A stretch of DNA of 33,555 bases, from positions 36,730 through 70,284 of the forward strand of contig JAQVMQ010000002.1 in assembly GCA_028703535.1 (NCBI GenBank). Reading direction: 5' to 3'. A program made the translations under genes and the position numbers. This document shows, one piece after another, positions 25,721-33,555 of the stretch. Position 1 is the first letter of the stretch; each line of letters begins with the position of its first letter. A model generated the notes under the pieces. That model ran no database searches. It had not been told where the DNA came from and saw only the letters and a list, made by a program, of their open reading frames with translations. This stretch comes from Candidatus Omnitrophota bacterium. GTDB lineage: Bacteria; Omnitrophota; Gorgyraeia; Duberdicusellales; 4484-171.

Positions 25721-26380
25721 GTGATTATGGAGTTAAAGGCAGGGATTTTTGATCTAGACGGAGTGATAGTCAATACAGTTAAACTGCATTTTGGCGCGTG
25801 GCAGAAAATGTTTTCTGAGTATGGCCGCCAATTTAGTTTCGAGGATTATAAGGATAAAGTTGACGGTATTCCACGGATAGATGGGGCTAGGGCGATTTTA
25901 TCCGAACTTTCAAAAGAGGACCTGGTGTTAGCTGCTGATAAGAAACAAGGTTATTTCCTTGAGTTACTTAAAAGCCAGGGAGTTGTTGTCTATGATTCAA
26001 CGGTTAAACTTATTAAAGACATTAAAGGCGCTGGTATAAAAACAGCCGTTATCTCTTCGAGTAAAAATTGTAAACCTATTTTGGAAAAAGCCGATCTTAT
26101 AGATTTGTTTGATGTTATTTTTACTGGTAATGATGTCGCGCCGGGACGTGGTAAGCCGCATCCTGATGTTTTTCTTAAAGCCGCTGAGTTCTTTGGGTTC
26201 CAGCCTTGTGAGTGTATTGTTTTTGAGGATGCAGTTTCAGGTATTGAAGCGGCTGTCGCCGGTAATTTTAAGTGTATTGGGATAGATCGTTATTCTGCTC
26301 CGGAAAGATTGGCAAAATCGGATATTGTGGTTAATGATTTGAGTGAGATTGATTTAGATAAATTAAGGGGATTGTTTTAA
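25721..26380 (+). CDS. HAD-family hydrolase, beta-phosphoglucomutase-like
   Basis: AGIFDLDGVIVNTVKLHFGAWQKMF; TAVISSSKN; PGRGKPHPDVFLKAAEFFGFQPCECIVFEDAVSGIEAAVAGNFKCIGI. Confidence 0.9.
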   Translation: MIMELKAGIFDLDGVIVNTVKLHFGAWQKMFSEYGRQFSFEDYKDKVDGIPRIDGARAILSELSKEDLVLAADKKQGYFLELLKSQGVVVYDSTVKLIKDIKGAGIKTAVISSSKNCKPILEKADLIDLFDVIFTGNDVAPGRGKPHPDVFLKAAEFFGFQPCECIVFEDAVSGIEAAVAGNFKCIGIDRYSAPERLAKSDIVVNDLSEIDLDKLRGLF

Positions 26381-27603
26381 TGGATATTAAAACATGCCTG
26401 GTGTGGTTAGAACATGAAGATGTTAACAAACTAGATGGCTTTATACAAGAATGCCAGACCAATGGTGTTAATGTCAAAATAATAGAAGGTTTTGAAAGAT
26501 TTTTTAATATAGATATTTTATCTGCTGATTTTAATTTGTTTTCTCAATATTTGTTGGGGCTTGATATAAAATTTTCTGAAACTTTTATTATTACGGATTC
26601 ACTTTATCCTGTTAAACTTTCAAGAGGCAGTGGCATTAAAGGTATACTTTCTGTCATCAAAGATGACAACACAGCAGCTTTTGCCTGTGGCGCTGATCTT
26701 GCGTGTCGTTTTCCTGGCGATATTAGTTTTGATGATGTGAGATGTGTTTTTGATTTTAAACCGCCGTTGTTGGATGATGCGTGGGAATCAAAAAAGATTG
26801 ATTTACAGAACAGAGGTAATGTAAAATTCAATCCTAAGAGGTTCATGAACGCTGACATGGTCTTCAATTCTGATAAACCGGTAGCATTTTTTTTCGATTA
26901 TGACGGAACGCTGACACCGATTGTTGAGCGTCCTGAATGGGCAAAAATATCCGCGGATATGCGGGATAAGATTAAAAAAATTTCTGATAGACATAAAGTT
27001 GCGGTTGTTAGCGGGCGGATGCGTGAGGATGTCGAAAGATTACTTAAAATTGATAATATTTTCTATGCCGGGAGTCATGGTTTTGATATTTCCGGGAAGA
27101 ATTTTTCTTTTATCTTGCCTCAAGCGAAGAAGCTTTTACCGGTTATCGCAAGTATTACAGCGGACCTTAAAGATGAGCTAGCAGGGATAGATGGGATAAT
27201 TATTGAAGAAAAAAAATTTAGCGTTGCTATACATTATAGACTTGTTGATAAACAATATTTTCCGGTCATAACGGAAATTGTCAGCAAGATGGTGAGGTCT
27301 TTTGAGGATTTGCGGATGATGAGAGGCAAGATGGTTTTTGAGATATTGCCGAAATTTGATTGGAATAAAGGTAAGGCTGTGCAGTCTATAATGAGTAAGC
27401 TGGGGATAAACTGGGATGACTATAATGTGGTGTACTTCGGGGATGATACAACTGATGAAGATGCTTTTCGTGTTATGTCAGGCCGCGGGTTTGGTTTTTT
27501 AGTATCGCCTTTTGAAATTTGTTCATCTGCGGAATTTAGGCTTAGGTCGGTTGATGATGCGGAGAGATTGTTTGAAGTGATCTTAGATAATGGGAGAAGA
27601 TGA
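26380..27603 (+). CDS. Trehalose-phosphatase (OtsB-like HAD) with extra N-terminal region
   Basis: VAFFFDYDGTLTPIVERPEWAKIS; KVAVVSGRMREDVERLL; FYAGSHGFDI; VYFGDDTTDEDAFRVM. About 150 aa precede the HAD domain. Confidence 0.88.
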   Translation: MDIKTCLVWLEHEDVNKLDGFIQECQTNGVNVKIIEGFERFFNIDILSADFNLFSQYLLGLDIKFSETFIITDSLYPVKLSRGSGIKGILSVIKDDNTAAFACGADLACRFPGDISFDDVRCVFDFKPPLLDDAWESKKIDLQNRGNVKFNPKRFMNADMVFNSDKPVAFFFDYDGTLTPIVERPEWAKISADMRDKIKKISDRHKVAVVSGRMREDVERLLKIDNIFYAGSHGFDISGKNFSFILPQAKKLLPVIASITADLKDELAGIDGIIIEEKKFSVAIHYRLVDKQYFPVITEIVSKMVRSFEDLRMMRGKMVFEILPKFDWNKGKAVQSIMSKLGINWDDYNVVYFGDDTTDEDAFRVMSGRGFGFLVSPFEICSSAEFRLRSVDDAERLFEVILDNGRR

Positions 27604-30053
27604 TGTTTGGCGATCATGAAGTTCAGGCTTATCCTTGGCGGCTTGTATATTCGAGGTTTGAACCGTCACAGGAACGTCTTCGCGAAGTCTTATGTACTCT
27701 AGGGAATGGTTATTTGGGTACGCGCGGTGCCGCGCCCGAATCAGCTGTTTCTGATTCTAAGATACATTATCCGGGCACATATATAGCGGGTGTTTTTAAT
27801 AAGTTGGCAACTGATATCGCCGGCCGTAGTATTTATAACGACGATATGGTTAACTGCTCAAACTGGATGTTTATTTCTTTTAAGATAGGTGATGGCTCAT
27901 GGTTTTGCCCTTCAACCTGTAGGATATTATCATATAGACAGGAACTTAATATGAAAGACGGTGTGCTTTTAAGAAAAATACGTTTCCAGAATTATAAAGG
28001 ACAGCGTACGGTTGTTGAAACACGAACTATTGCGCATATGCAAAATCCGCATATATGTGCCATTGAATATAAAATTATACCTGAAAATTATAGCGAAATT
28101 ATTACGGTTAGGACGATGCTTGACGGTGCTGTTGAAAACAACGGTGTTGAACGGTATCGGCAACTTAATTCTAAACACCTTAAAGCTAACGCTATAGGCC
28201 GTTTTAGCAGTAACGGTGTTTTTCTTTCTATGCGGACTAATCAGTCACGTATTGAAATTGCGCAGGCTGAGAAAATAAAAGTTTTTTGTGACGGCAATGA
28301 ACTTAAGACTAGAATACGTCCGATAACAAGAAGATTACTTCAAGGCAAGGCGCGGATAGGACAGGAATTTAGGATAATGGTTCAGCCGGGAAAAACCTAT
28401 TCAGTTGAAAAATGTGTAACTATTTATACGTCACGTGATGCCGGTATTAAGAATCCACTGGCTGTTGCTGTTGACCTGGCTAAGAATAGTTTGCCGTTTA
28501 ATTTTTTGGCTGAGACACATAAAAAAACATGGAACGATATTTGGCAAAAATGTGATATACAGATTGATGGTGATGTTTTTTCACAGATGGCGGTACGCTT
28601 TCATATTTATCATTTGTTGCAAACCGCTTCGCGGCATAATATTAATATAGATTCAGCCGTTCCTGCGCGCGGGCTGCATGGCGAAGCGTATAGGGGGCAT
28701 ATTTTTTGGGATGAGATATTTGCTTTTCCGTTTTATAGCATGCATGTTCCCGAGGTTTCTAAAGCGTCGTTTATGTACAGATATAAACGTTTGAATAAGG
28801 CTAGAGAGTATGCAAAAAACAATGGATATAAAGGCGCTATGTTCCCGTGGCAGAGCAGTATGACGGGAGAAGAAGAAACTCAAGAATTACATCTAAATCC
28901 TTTGTCTGGAAGGTGGGGTGTGGATTTAAGCCGTCGGCAAAGACATGTTTCTTTTGCTATAGCGTATAATATATGGCAATATTATAAGATTACCGGTGAT
29001 ATTAATTTTATGCGAAAATTTGGTATTGAGCTTTTTCTTTCTATCGCACAATTTGCGGCTAGTCTAACTAAGTATAGCATTTTAACAGGGAGATATTCTA
29101 CTTACGGTATTATGGGGCCTGATGAGTTTCATGAGAAAAATCCCGGCACAAAAAAACCAGGGCTTAAGGATAACGCGTATACTAATGTTATGATAGTCTG
29201 GGTTCTGTGCAAAGCAAAAGAATTGTTAGATACATTATCTGTGCAAAATAAAGAGAAATTGAAGAAGAAATTGGATATCACTGATAAAGAGATTAGGAGA
29301 TGGGAGGATGTAACTGAAAAAATGAATATTGTTATCGATGATAATAATATTATAAGTCAATTTGACGGATATTTTGCGTTAAAAGAGCTTGATTGGAAAG
29401 CATATACAGCTGAGTATGGGAATATTAAGCGTATGGATAGGATATTAAAGGCTGAAGATAAATCGCCGGATGAATATAAGGTTGCAAAACAAGCGGATAC
29501 TTTAATGCTTTTCTATCTTTTTAATTTTAGTGAATTAAGGTCAATATTTTCTAAGCTTGGTTATAATTTGAAAGATGATTCGCTGCGAAAGAATTATGAT
29601 TATTATGAGAAACGTACATCGCATGGTTCTACACTAAGCAAAGTGGTGCATGGGTTTCTTGCCCATAAATTAGGCCGCTCAAAGGCTTCGTGGGATTGGT
29701 TCCAGTCGGTATTGCAATCTGATGTATATGATACTCAAGGCGGGACTACTCCTGAGGGGATACATGTGGGGGTTATGGGCGGGTCTATAGATATTGTTCT
29801 GAGAAGGTATTTGGGTGTGGATGTTACGGGGGAAATAGTTAAATTTGCACCGCAAGTTCCCCGTTCGTGGAAAAAAATTACTACAAAAATTCGATATAGA
29901 GATTTCTGGATAACGGTTTGGGCCGATACGCAGCAGATAAAAGTTATTGTTGATGCGTTCCAAAATGATCCCAAAACCGTTTTGGCGGTTGAGATTAATG
30001 GGAAAATACATGATCTGGGCATGGGAAAGAGTTATTCCTTTTCCTTAAATTAA
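27600..30053 (+). CDS. Glycoside hydrolase family 65 (trehalose/maltose/kojibiose phosphorylase-like)
   Basis: TLGNGYLGTRGAAPES; ARGLHGEAYRGHIFWDEIFAFPFY; YGIMGPDEFHE; DNAYTNVM; KQADTLMLFYLF; RTSHGSTLSKVVH; TPEGIHVGVMGGSIDIVLRRYLGV. Confidence 0.92.
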   Translation: MMFGDHEVQAYPWRLVYSRFEPSQERLREVLCTLGNGYLGTRGAAPESAVSDSKIHYPGTYIAGVFNKLATDIAGRSIYNDDMVNCSNWMFISFKIGDGSWFCPSTCRILSYRQELNMKDGVLLRKIRFQNYKGQRTVVETRTIAHMQNPHICAIEYKIIPENYSEIITVRTMLDGAVENNGVERYRQLNSKHLKANAIGRFSSNGVFLSMRTNQSRIEIAQAEKIKVFCDGNELKTRIRPITRRLLQGKARIGQEFRIMVQPGKTYSVEKCVTIYTSRDAGIKNPLAVAVDLAKNSLPFNFLAETHKKTWNDIWQKCDIQIDGDVFSQMAVRFHIYHLLQTASRHNINIDSAVPARGLHGEAYRGHIFWDEIFAFPFYSMHVPEVSKASFMYRYKRLNKAREYAKNNGYKGAMFPWQSSMTGEEETQELHLNPLSGRWGVDLSRRQRHVSFAIAYNIWQYYKITGDINFMRKFGIELFLSIAQFAASLTKYSILTGRYSTYGIMGPDEFHEKNPGTKKPGLKDNAYTNVMIVWVLCKAKELLDTLSVQNKEKLKKKLDITDKEIRRWEDVTEKMNIVIDDNNIISQFDGYFALKELDWKAYTAEYGNIKRMDRILKAEDKSPDEYKVAKQADTLMLFYLFNFSELRSIFSKLGYNLKDDSLRKNYDYYEKRTSHGSTLSKVVHGFLAHKLGRSKASWDWFQSVLQSDVYDTQGGTTPEGIHVGVMGGSIDIVLRRYLGVDVTGEIVKFAPQVPRSWKKITTKIRYRDFWITVWADTQQIKVIVDAFQNDPKTVLAVEINGKIHDLGMGKSYSFSLN

Positions 30054-30251
30054 GATATAAAGTGATTTTATATATATGAAATCAAAATAATTATATCTTT
30101 GTTTATTGTGAGAGATATTCATAAAACGTATAGAGAGATAAAAAATATAGTTACTGTTATTACTAAGTCAAAATGTTGATCTTTTACCACGTGAAAATGT
30201 TAAGTTTTAGCTTTTGCATAATTCACACTTTCTTTAGCCTAGAATATCTTT

Positions 30252-30282
30252 TTTACATTTCGAGTATTGCTCGAAATGTAAA
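30252..30282. terminator. Perfect 13-bp hairpin TTTACATTTCGAG-tattg-CTCGAAATGTAAA
   Basis: Direct inverted repeat in the 530-bp gap after the GH65 gene. Confidence 0.55.
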
Positions 30283-30455
30283 GTTAAAGGATAAATCTGG
30301 AGAATTAATTAGCAAAAAGGGGTGTCTGTCCCTTTTAAATAAAAGCTCTTTAATTTGACAAAACCCCTCAAAAGTAATTCTTTTTATCTGCCGCGCCCTT
30401 AGCGTAAGGGGGGTACTATGTCTCTTCCTATTCCCAGCCCAAAGTATATATTTAC

Positions 30456-30484
30456 TTGATTAAAGGCGTGTCTTGTGGTAAAGT
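30456..30484 (+). promoter_or_regulatory. Candidate sigma70 promoter upstream of PEPCK
   Basis: TTGATT (30456-30461) - N17 - TAAAGT (30479-30484). Confidence 0.4.
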
Positions 30485-30583
30485 AACTGCGGTTTTTACT
30501 TTTTTGCTGGGATTTGTCCTTCTTACCGGCGCAAAAAAGTTTGAGATATTCTTATTTATTATATAAATGAAGGCGGTGGCTAT

Positions 30584-32458
30584 ATGGAGAAAAACACATT
30601 CTTAAAAGAACGTTTAACAGTAGAAAATTATGAAAAACTTGTCGATTTGAAAAATGACAAAATATTGGAATTTTTGAGCCGTTATATTGAGATATGTAAC
30701 CCCAAGACAGTATTTGTGAGAACAGATTCTCCGCGAGATGTAGAATATATAAGAAATAAAGCATTATTTTTGGCAGAAGAAGATGCTCTTTTTTTACCAA
30801 ATCAAACTATACATTTTGATGCGCCTAACGATCAGGCGCGCGATAAGAAAAATACACGGTATTTCATAAACGAAGCTAATAAAAATAGACATTTTATTAA
30901 TAAAATATCCAGAGAAGACGGCGAAGCTGAAATGGAAAAGGCTTTTAGGGATATAATGAAAGAAAAAGAGATGTATATAAGCTTTTTTTCTTTAGGGCCT
31001 GTAGATTCAGAGTTTTCTATTTTAGCACTCCAAATTACGGATTCCGCGTATGTCTGCCACTCAGAAGATTTACTTTATAGGCCGGGGTATGAGTCTTTCA
31101 AGAAAAATCCAAAAGCAGATTTTTTTAGATTTATTCATAGTGCGGGCGAACTTGTGAATAATGTCAGTAAGAATATAGATAAGCGTCGGATTTATATAGA
31201 TTTAGACGAGGACCTGGTATATAGTGTAAATACTCAATATGCTGGTAATACGGTAGGACTTAAAAAATTAGCGTTACGGTTGGCTATACAAAAAGCTATT
31301 TCTGAAGATTGGTTAGCTGAGCATATGTTTGTAATGGGTGTTAAGAATGAAAAAGATGAAAAGGCCTATTTTTGTGGTGCGTTTCCCAGCATGTGCGGTA
31401 AAACTTCGACAGCTATGCTACAGGGAGAAACAATTGTAGGCGATGATATAGCTTATCTGCGTAAGCGTAATGGTGAAGTTTATGCGGCTAATGTTGAAAG
31501 AGGGATATTCGGAATAATAAAAGATGTTAATGCCAAAGATGATGAGCTGTTATTTAAAGCGTTGACTCAGGATAATGAGATCATTTTTTCAAACATTCTG
31601 GTAGATGAAAAAAATGTGCCGTATTGGATAGGCAAACAGCCGGATTTACCACATAAAGGCAGGAATTTTTTTGGTGAGTGGATGCCTGGGACAACAGATA
31701 ATGAGGGTAACGAAATTTTATTATCGCATAAAAACGCAAGATATACGATTAAGTTAGATATACTTGATAATGTTGATGATAAGTTGGAAGATAAAAACGG
31801 AGTTAAAGTCAGCGGGATAATTTATGGTGGACGCGATTCCTCTATTTCTGTGCCGGTTGAAGAAGCTTTGTCGTGGGAACAAGGTGTTGTCCTTAAAGGC
31901 GCGGGGATAGAATCTGAGACTACCGCAGCAACATTGGGGCAGGAGGGGGTCAGGGTTTTTAACCCTATGTCTAATATGGATTTCTTGTCTGTACCTTTAA
32001 GCAAGTATATTTCAAAACATCTATCTTTTAGTGATGGTATAGATAATATGCCTATTATTTTTTCTGTTAATTATTTTTTAAAAGACAAACGTGGTAAATT
32101 TCTTAATGATATAGAGGATAAACGTGTTTGGCTTAAATGGATGCGCGCCCGTGTTGATGGATCTGTTGATGCGGTTATTACGCCTACAGGTAAAATGCCG
32201 ATTTATGAAGATTTAAAAAAATTGTTCAAAAAAGTATTAAATAAAGATTACATGAAAGAAGATTATGAAAAGCAGTTTTCTGTTCGAGTACAGGAAAATC
32301 TTGATAAAATAGAACGAATAGCCAATATTTATAATGAGTTACAAGGCATTCCCAAGGAATTATTTGATTTGCTGAATGAACAAAAGGCGAGACTTATCGA
32401 ATGTAAAAATAACTATGGGGAGACAGTATCGCCTTTTAAATTTTATCGGGAACGTTAA
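30584..32458 (+). CDS. pckG: Phosphoenolpyruvate carboxykinase (GTP)
   Basis: YFCGAFPSMCGKTSTAMLQGETIVGDDIAYLRKRNGEVYAANVERGIFGI (active-site Cys and P-loop); NFFGEWMPG; SGIIYGGRDSSISVPVEEALSWEQGVVLKGAGIESETTAA. Confidence 0.94.
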   Translation: MEKNTFLKERLTVENYEKLVDLKNDKILEFLSRYIEICNPKTVFVRTDSPRDVEYIRNKALFLAEEDALFLPNQTIHFDAPNDQARDKKNTRYFINEANKNRHFINKISREDGEAEMEKAFRDIMKEKEMYISFFSLGPVDSEFSILALQITDSAYVCHSEDLLYRPGYESFKKNPKADFFRFIHSAGELVNNVSKNIDKRRIYIDLDEDLVYSVNTQYAGNTVGLKKLALRLAIQKAISEDWLAEHMFVMGVKNEKDEKAYFCGAFPSMCGKTSTAMLQGETIVGDDIAYLRKRNGEVYAANVERGIFGIIKDVNAKDDELLFKALTQDNEIIFSNILVDEKNVPYWIGKQPDLPHKGRNFFGEWMPGTTDNEGNEILLSHKNARYTIKLDILDNVDDKLEDKNGVKVSGIIYGGRDSSISVPVEEALSWEQGVVLKGAGIESETTAATLGQEGVRVFNPMSNMDFLSVPLSKYISKHLSFSDGIDNMPIIFSVNYFLKDKRGKFLNDIEDKRVWLKWMRARVDGSVDAVITPTGKMPIYEDLKKLFKKVLNKDYMKEDYEKQFSVRVQENLDKIERIANIYNELQGIPKELFDLLNEQKARLIECKNNYGETVSPFKFYRER

Positions 32459-32459
32459 G

Positions 32460-33332
32460 ATGGCATATAACCTTAAAATTGATACGGTACCTTTTTTTAA
32501 ACGTGGTAAAGTCCGTGATGTTTATGATTTAGGAAATAGTTTACTTTTTGTAGCTACAGATAGGGTTTCTTGTTACGATGTTGTTTTACCTACAGATATA
32601 ACTGACAAAGGTAAAATCTTGACTCAGATATCGGCATTTTGGTTTAAATTCTTAGAGGATATAATTGATAATCATATAATAACTGTTAATGATGTCGATT
32701 TGCCTGAAACATTGATTAAATATCAAAAAGAGCTTTCAGGAAGGTTTATGATAGTTTCTAAATGTAAGGTTATCCCGTTTGAATGCGTTGTTCGTGGATA
32801 TTTGTCAGGGTCCGGGTGGAATGAATATCGGGCGACAGGTGGAGTTTGCGGTATAAAATTATCTGAAGGTTTACGAGAATCGGATAAACTGCCGGAACCG
32901 ATATTTACGCCGGCTACTAAGGCTGATGCCGGGCATGATGAAAACGTGGATTTTGAGTATATGGCAGGCACGATAGGCGTTGAGCTTGCGGAGCAGTTAA
33001 AGACGCTTAGCATAAATATATATAAAAAGGCATCGGAATATGCTTTGAATAGAGGCATAATCATTGCTGATACCAAGTTTGAGTTTGGAATAAATAAGGA
33101 TGGGAAGATAATTCTCATTGATGAAGTTTTGACACCAGATTCTTCCAGATTTTGGCCTAAAGATAGTTATCTGCCGGGGAAAGGGCAGACTAGTTACGAT
33201 AAACAATTTGTCAGAGATTATTTACAAACTTTAGATTGGGATAAAACTCCGCCAGGGCCTTGTTTGCCTGATGTTATAGTAGAAAAAACTATAGCTAAAT
33301 ATAAAGAAGTTGTAAATATCTTAACAAAATGA
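32460..33332 (+). CDS. purC: Phosphoribosylaminoimidazole-succinocarboxamide synthase
   Basis: KRGKVRDVYDLGNSLLFVATDRVSCYDVVLPTDITDKGKILTQISAFWF; ECVVRGYLSGSGWNEY; DEVLTPDSSRFWP. ATG at 32460 matches the family N-terminus (ORF track start 32376 is too early). Confidence 0.95.
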   Translation: MAYNLKIDTVPFFKRGKVRDVYDLGNSLLFVATDRVSCYDVVLPTDITDKGKILTQISAFWFKFLEDIIDNHIITVNDVDLPETLIKYQKELSGRFMIVSKCKVIPFECVVRGYLSGSGWNEYRATGGVCGIKLSEGLRESDKLPEPIFTPATKADAGHDENVDFEYMAGTIGVELAEQLKTLSINIYKKASEYALNRGIIIADTKFEFGINKDGKIILIDEVLTPDSSRFWPKDSYLPGKGQTSYDKQFVRDYLQTLDWDKTPPGPCLPDVIVEKTIAKYKEVVNILTK

Positions 33333-33532
33333 AGTCGCGTGTGTTTGAAGTTTGTGGTTTTCTCCATGTATTAAATACGGAGTAAAAGTCAGCCCACGTT
33401 TTTGTGAGTGATTTAAAGACTTTGATTTTAAGTTTCGGGATAAACTGTATCTTTACATATAAGTCTCAAAAAAGTATAATTAATTATTAGTTTTAATAGT
33501 TTTATTTATTAAATTAGATAAGGGGGAATATA

Positions 33533-33555
33533 ATGCATATAGTCGTATGTATCAA
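33533..33555 (+). CDS. Start of a gene, probably electron transfer flavoprotein beta subunit (truncated by window end)
   Basis: AGGGGGAATATA-ATG; MHIVVCI resembles the EtfB start MKIVVCIKQ. Only seven codons visible. Confidence 0.35.

Overview
This is a low-GC bacterial chromosomal window. Gene content and style resemble an uncultivated PVC/Omnitrophota-like genome, but that taxon is an inference. Most genes are on the + strand. From left to right: (1) an Avd-like four-helix-bundle protein plus a reverse transcriptase with a DGR-type GxxxSQ motif, ending in a structured 3' tail beside a minus-strand tRNA-Gln(CUG); (2) a tightly coupled four-gene cassette, 2163-8352, encoding a UPF0489/peptide-arginase-like TPR protein, an alkaline-phosphatase-superfamily hydrolase, an ABC exporter, and a fusion of an S26-like Ser/His peptidase domain with a degenerate NTP_transf_5-like domain; (3) a housekeeping block (cvpA, NIF3-like, dnaG, rpoD, gatCAB, S41 peptidase, tsaD, mgtC-like); (4) a bactofilin-HTH fusion followed by a membrane-anchored HTH protein; (5) tRNA-Met(CAU) followed by a compact composite hairpin-repeat cluster; (6) a large PilX-like protein with two prepilin-like proteins; (7) a beta-PGM / trehalose-phosphatase / GH65 operon matching the domain order of mycobacterial OtsB1; (8) GTP-type PEPCK, purC and the start of an etfB-like gene. 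The best candidates for an undescribed system are the 2163-8352 cassette and the Avd/RT module. Neither a peptide precursor nor a TR/VR pair could be found, so both functional readings remain hypotheses.
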